Shown in pieces: positions 12,768-12,795 of a stretch of DNA of 12,795 bases (position 1 is its first letter; the number at the start of each line of letters is the position of its first letter). This stretch comes from UBA11524 sp964547515 (lineage in GTDB: Bacteria; Bacillota; Clostridia; Christensenellales; Aristaeellaceae): assembly GCA_964547515.1 (NCBI GenBank), contig CAZJOA010000079.1:1-12795 (forward strand). The letters run 5' to 3'. The translations under genes and the position numbers were made by a program. The notes beneath the pieces are model-generated. The model was given only the letters and a program-made list of their open reading frames with translations, ran no database searches and was not told the origin of the DNA.

Positions 12768-12795
12768 ATGAAAAAGAACCTGACCGAGATCGTAT
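12768..12795 (+). CDS. Start of a further gene, possibly a VWA-domain protein (partial)
   Basis: ATG 12768 follows GGAGGG (12753-12758) at 9-base spacing and opens a frame reading MKKNLTEIV up to the window edge. From memory, this opening matches a widespread Firmicute family of VWA (von Willebrand A, MIDAS-type metal-binding) proteins whose next residues form the DRSGSM motif. The nine residues seen here cannot prove this. Position after the macro-domain gene in the same direction suggests a functional pair. Confidence 0.5.

Noticed and set aside
1..12795. CRISPR array, insertion sequence or transposase, riboswitch
   Set aside because: No regularly spaced repeats, transposase-like translation or terminal inverted repeats were seen. 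The leader hairpins do not match a riboswitch class I can recognise.

Overview
The window looks like chromosomal DNA from a high-GC, gut-type Firmicute (clostridial lineage; species not identifiable by eye). The grounds are strong AGGAGG-type ribosome binding sites, TTGACA/TATAAT promoters with 16-18 base spacers, hairpin plus T-run terminators, a tRNA without encoded CCA, and an LplB/LplC-type sugar ABC transporter with no ATPase gene of its own.

Region 1 (about 80-9372) is a pectin / rhamnogalacturonan utilisation locus. A promoter carrying a near-perfect cre-like operator drives a solute-binding protein (272-1774) and two permeases (1888-2829, 2848-3711). A second promoter with a structured leader precedes a CE12-type acetylesterase (3867-4616) and a GH43 enzyme (4613-6238). 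A third, fully consensus promoter (6643-6671) precedes a GH105 unsaturated galacturonyl hydrolase (6711-7820) and a GH28 polygalacturonase-type enzyme (7813-9372). None of the four enzymes has a signal peptide. The inferred scheme is import of acetylated, partly unsaturated pectic oligosaccharides, then complete breakdown in the cytoplasm: deacetylation, removal of side-chain sugars, removal of the unsaturated end residue, and exo-type release of galacturonate. Similar G(T/C)RCACAAAA-type motifs lie upstream of the first two units and, in weaker form, the third, suggesting one local regulator. A minus-strand remnant of an ECF sigma factor with its own terminator (6240-6659) sits between the second and third units.

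Region 2 (9425-11326) is a separate three-gene operon: a TetR-family regulator, an iron-sulfur-flavoprotein-like FMN oxidoreductase and a GyrI-like small-molecule-binding protein. It looks like a chemical stress or detoxification cassette.

Region 3 (11360-12795) begins with tRNA-Ser(CGA), which has its own promoter, a structured 5' leader and a strong terminator. Next is a two-domain protein, an ADP-ribose-binding macro domain plus a C-terminal XRE-like helix-turn-helix domain, with its own promoter. The window ends in the first nine codons of another gene whose start resembles a VWA-domain family. A terminator-like hairpin lies directly in front of that gene's ribosome binding site. The macro-HTH plus possible VWA pair next to a tRNA is the most intriguing part of the window.
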